From: Gammaproteobacteria bacterium
GTDB taxonomy: Bacteria > Pseudomonadota > Gammaproteobacteria > Chromatiales > Chromatiaceae
Direction: 5' to 3'
NCBI GenBank assembly: GCA_030620735.1
Contig: JAUXDV010000117.1
Location: 1 to 6,265, forward strand
Length of the DNA: 6,265 nucleotides
Positions 4,863 through 6,265 of this stretch are shown here, piece by piece. Under the pieces are notes generated by a model. The model did not search any database. It saw nothing but the letters and a program-made list of their open reading frames with translations, and had not been told where the DNA came from. Numbering within the stretch: position 1 is the first letter of the stretch; each line of letters opens with the position of its first letter. Position numbers and translations under genes: made by a program.

Positions 4863-5990
4863 TTATCTATACTCTCTGAGATACCATAGCTCGAAAGCGC
4901 GTTTGAGCCAGTGAAACAGGCGTGACGAGGGCAGCATCAGGGTGCGCTTCTCATTTCTTGCAATCAGGATGCCGCGGTCACGGCTATCGACGATGCATAC
5001 CAGTTCAACCTTGAAGATTGCATCGGCAGCCTCTCCCTTCATTTCAGCGAGCAGGTTTTTAGAGGCTGCGGCTGCCTGCAGATCCGCCATGTGTGCCTGC
5101 TTCGGCATCCAGTCGGGTCCGGGAAAGCTGCCTGAATCACCTGCCACATAGACCTGTTCCATGCCTTCAACCTTGCAATGCCTGTTGGCGCGGATCAGGC
5201 CGCCGTTCGAGCGCGGCAGTTCACTGTTGTCGAACCATTTATTGCCTGTCATGCCCGGCATGAAAAGAATCAGGTCTGCATCGAACTCCCCACCCTCCGT
5301 CACTACCCTGCTATTCTCGAAACTTTTCATTTTATGGCCGAGATGGGTGGCAATATCACGCTTCTCCATCTCTTTGAGCAAAGCGTCCACCGCCTTCGGG
5401 CCTAGACGGTTGCCGGGATTGGCAGCAGGACTGAAGAATACCAGCTTGAATTTGTCACGCCGTTTTTCAAGACGCAGCTGCGTATCGATGCCAAACAGAA
5501 ACTCGAACATCGGCCCGCCGCGCATGGCGCTCGGCTCTTTGGGATTGCCGCTGAAACCGATCGCGATGACGCCGCCCGTCATCTCCTTGAGACGTTCACG
5601 AATCTTCTCCGCCGCAGTGATCCCCTCACAGGGGGTGATGACATTTTCGATACCCGGCAGCTTTTTGATAAAGCGGCCGCCGGTAGCAATGATCAATCCG
5701 TCATTCTCGACCTCCCCCTGGTCTGTCTCGACTACACGGCCACCATCATGCAATCCCGTGACCCTGGCCTGAAAAAAATGAACGCGATTGCGTTTGAAAT
5801 AATTCTCCAGCGGGACAACCAGATCACTGCGCTTGCGCAACCCTGCAGGAATCCAGATGATGCCCGGCAGGTAGTGGAGCTCGGCACGGGGAGCAATCAC
5901 TGTGATTTCCAGATTAACATCCTGTGCACGCAGTTTGCGCACCGCTGTCAGTGCTGCAAAACCTGCTCCGATGATGGTGATTTTTGACAT
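4863..5990 (-). CDS. FAD-dependent oxidoreductase related to sulfide:quinone oxidoreductase
   Basis: The protein has 375 residues. The FAD-binding Rossmann motif is at the N-terminus (ITIIGAGFAALTAVRKL, G8-x-G10). ATGGRF (102-107) and VYVAGDSGSFPG (280-291) are the other dinucleotide/FAD contacts of the two-domain flavoprotein fold. The C-terminal stretch SSRLFHWLKRAFELWYLREYR (355-375) is amphipathic and resembles the membrane-surface helix of SQR, so the protein probably sits on the cytoplasmic membrane face and passes electrons to quinone. Only three cysteines exist: C121 (TPCEG), C272 and C332. C121 roughly matches the first catalytic cysteine of type I SQR. The regions that would carry the other two (the stretch after 141, and GDSGS after 284) have none. 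It may be a divergent SQR, a flavoprotein for another sulfur species, or an NDH-2-like enzyme. The ATG at 5990 starts directly at the FAD motif and is preceded by a weak AAGAG site eight bases away. Confidence 0.85.
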   Translation of the reverse strand: MSKITIIGAGFAALTAVRKLRAQDVNLEITVIAPRAELHYLPGIIWIPAGLRKRSDLVVPLENYFKRNRVHFFQARVTGLHDGGRVVETDQGEVENDGLIIATGGRFIKKLPGIENVITPCEGITAAEKIRERLKEMTGGVIAIGFSGNPKEPSAMRGGPMFEFLFGIDTQLRLEKRRDKFKLVFFSPAANPGNRLGPKAVDALLKEMEKRDIATHLGHKMKSFENSRVVTEGGEFDADLILFMPGMTGNKWFDNSELPRSNGGLIRANRHCKVEGMEQVYVAGDSGSFPGPDWMPKQAHMADLQAAAASKNLLAEMKGEAADAIFKVELVCIVDSRDRGILIARNEKRTLMLPSSRLFHWLKRAFELWYLREYR

Positions 5991-6054
5991 GGTATTTTCT
6001 CTTATATTGATATTTCGCGATCAGATGACCGCACAAAAGATTCAAACCTTTTTT

Positions 6055-6115
6055 AACCACAGATGAACACAGATACACACAGATTTTTTTCGTGCTTTTC
6101 GCGTCTTTCGTGGTT
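6055..6115. repeat. Composite CACAGAT / TTTCGTG repeat element
   Basis: Three consecutive 10-bp units, AACCACAGAT, GAACACAGAT and ACACACAGAT, fill 6055-6084. After a T-run comes a different unit type: TTTTCGTGCT, TTTCGCGTC and TTTCGTGGTT (about 6087-6115). The outer ends AACCAC (6055-6060) and GTGGTT (6110-6115) are inverted, with T-rich and A-rich flanks extending the symmetry. Compared with the element at 4788-4855, the left arm is kept and the right arm is of another type. Confidence 0.75.
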
Positions 6116-6140
6116 GAAAAAGTCTGCTTGCCATATTCAT

Positions 6141-6168
6141 GGTGCAATGCGCTCCGCTTATTGACACC
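6141..6168. repeat. Imperfect palindromic repeat (GGTGCAAT...ATTGACACC)
   Basis: GGTGCAATGCG at 6141-6151 faces CGCTTATTGACACC at 6155-6168. The arms pair apart from unpaired bases, including one extra A in ATTGACACC. The form resembles a short interspersed hairpin repeat common in gammaproteobacterial genomes; this last point is from general familiarity, not from a search. Confidence 0.5.
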
Positions 6169-6170
6169 CT

Positions 6171-6205
6171 ACAGTTCTGGATACCGGCATTCGCCGGAAT
6201 GACGG
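6171..6205. repeat. Short interspersed hairpin repeat (CCGGCATTCGCCGG type)
   Basis: CCGGC (6184-6188) and GCCGG (6193-6197) form a 5-bp stem with a 4-base loop, extended by AT/AT pairs after one mismatch. The surrounding GTTCTGGATA and GGAATGACGG are the usual flanks of a widespread bacterial repeat of the form TCTGGAT-hairpin-GAATGACG. It is followed by a T-run at 6206-6211, but the spacing is too long for a clear terminator. Confidence 0.55.
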
Positions 6206-6236
6206 ATTTTTGCTGAGGCTCTTACGACATTTTTTC

Positions 6237-6256
6237 ATCTGTGTTCATTTGTGGTA
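6237..6256. repeat. Partial CACAGAT repeat element
   Basis: Two inverted 10-bp units, ATCTGTGTTC and ATTTGTGGTA, lie at 6237-6256. They match the right arm of the element at 4788-4855 with a few changes. The left arm, if there was one, has been replaced by the hairpin repeat upstream; the right side ends in an A-run at the window edge. Confidence 0.65.
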
Positions 6257-6265
6257 AAAAATGTA

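Larger units (their letters stand above)
5991..6265. other. Gene-free stretch made mostly of interspersed repeats
   Basis: No convincing gene is present. The first 60 bases upstream of the flavoprotein start must hold its promoter, but I see no box good enough to name. The rest is a patchwork of repeat elements, listed separately. A short leftward reading frame over 6147-5914 is the translation of repeat sequence running into the flavoprotein gene in another frame and is not a gene. Confidence 0.6.

Noticed and set aside
5161..5772. Rightward open frame of 203 codons inside the flavoprotein gene
   Set aside because: Antisense shadow; the opposite strand encodes clear FAD-binding motifs over the same bases.
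5914..6147. Leftward open frame of 77 codons upstream of the flavoprotein start
   Set aside because: The translation (TTKDAKSTKKICVYLCSSVV) is the familiar read-through of TTTCGTG/CACAGAT repeats and it then overlaps the flavoprotein gene in a different frame.

Overview
The window looks like chromosome from a gammaproteobacterium, possibly a sulfur-oxidising one. This rests on three genes of sulfur-associated families (a rhodanese, a TauE/SafE-type permease and a sulfide:quinone-oxidoreductase-like flavoprotein) and on several kinds of interspersed intergenic repeats of a style common in that group. The taxonomic guess is inference, not proof. I see no rRNA, tRNA, CRISPR array, transposase or phage gene.

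Left part (1-1007, + strand): the C-terminal two thirds of an amidase-signature enzyme, cut by the window edge just upstream of its nucleophilic serine. It converges on a leftward block of three genes (3271 down to 1048). First comes a membrane protein that joins a DUF805 domain, a four-cysteine zinc-finger-like knuckle and a C-terminal J domain. Sixteen bases later follows an exported metallo-beta-lactamase-fold hydrolase. Last is a small exported protein of unknown function with a Phe/His-rich tail. The first two are almost certainly co-transcribed; the third may be.

Middle part (3272-4685): a 163-base divergent promoter region, then a rightward pair made of a single-domain rhodanese (sulfurtransferase) and a TauE/SafE (TSUP) permease. 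The rhodanese start codon has no Shine-Dalgarno sequence and lies about one -10-to-start distance after an extended -10-like box, so it may be translated from a leaderless mRNA.

Right part (4686-6265): a leftward flavoprotein related to sulfide:quinone oxidoreductase (4863-5990), bracketed by repeats. Its left flank has a REP-like GTAG hairpin and a 21-bp perfect inverted repeat made of 10-bp CACAGAT units. Its right flank (5991-6265) is almost wholly a mosaic of four repeat types, two of which carry the same CACAGAT units. A plausible joint role for rhodanese, permease and flavoprotein is handling of reduced sulfur: oxidation by the flavoprotein, transfer of sulfane sulfur by the rhodanese, and export of a sulfur anion by the permease. 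However, the flavoprotein lacks recognisable counterparts of two of the three catalytic cysteines of classical SQR, so its substrate is open.

The most unusual items are an in-frame 21-residue tandem duplication that seems to add a transmembrane segment to the DUF805-J-domain protein, the helically phased CACAGAT repeats around the flavoprotein gene, and the possible leaderless rhodanese.
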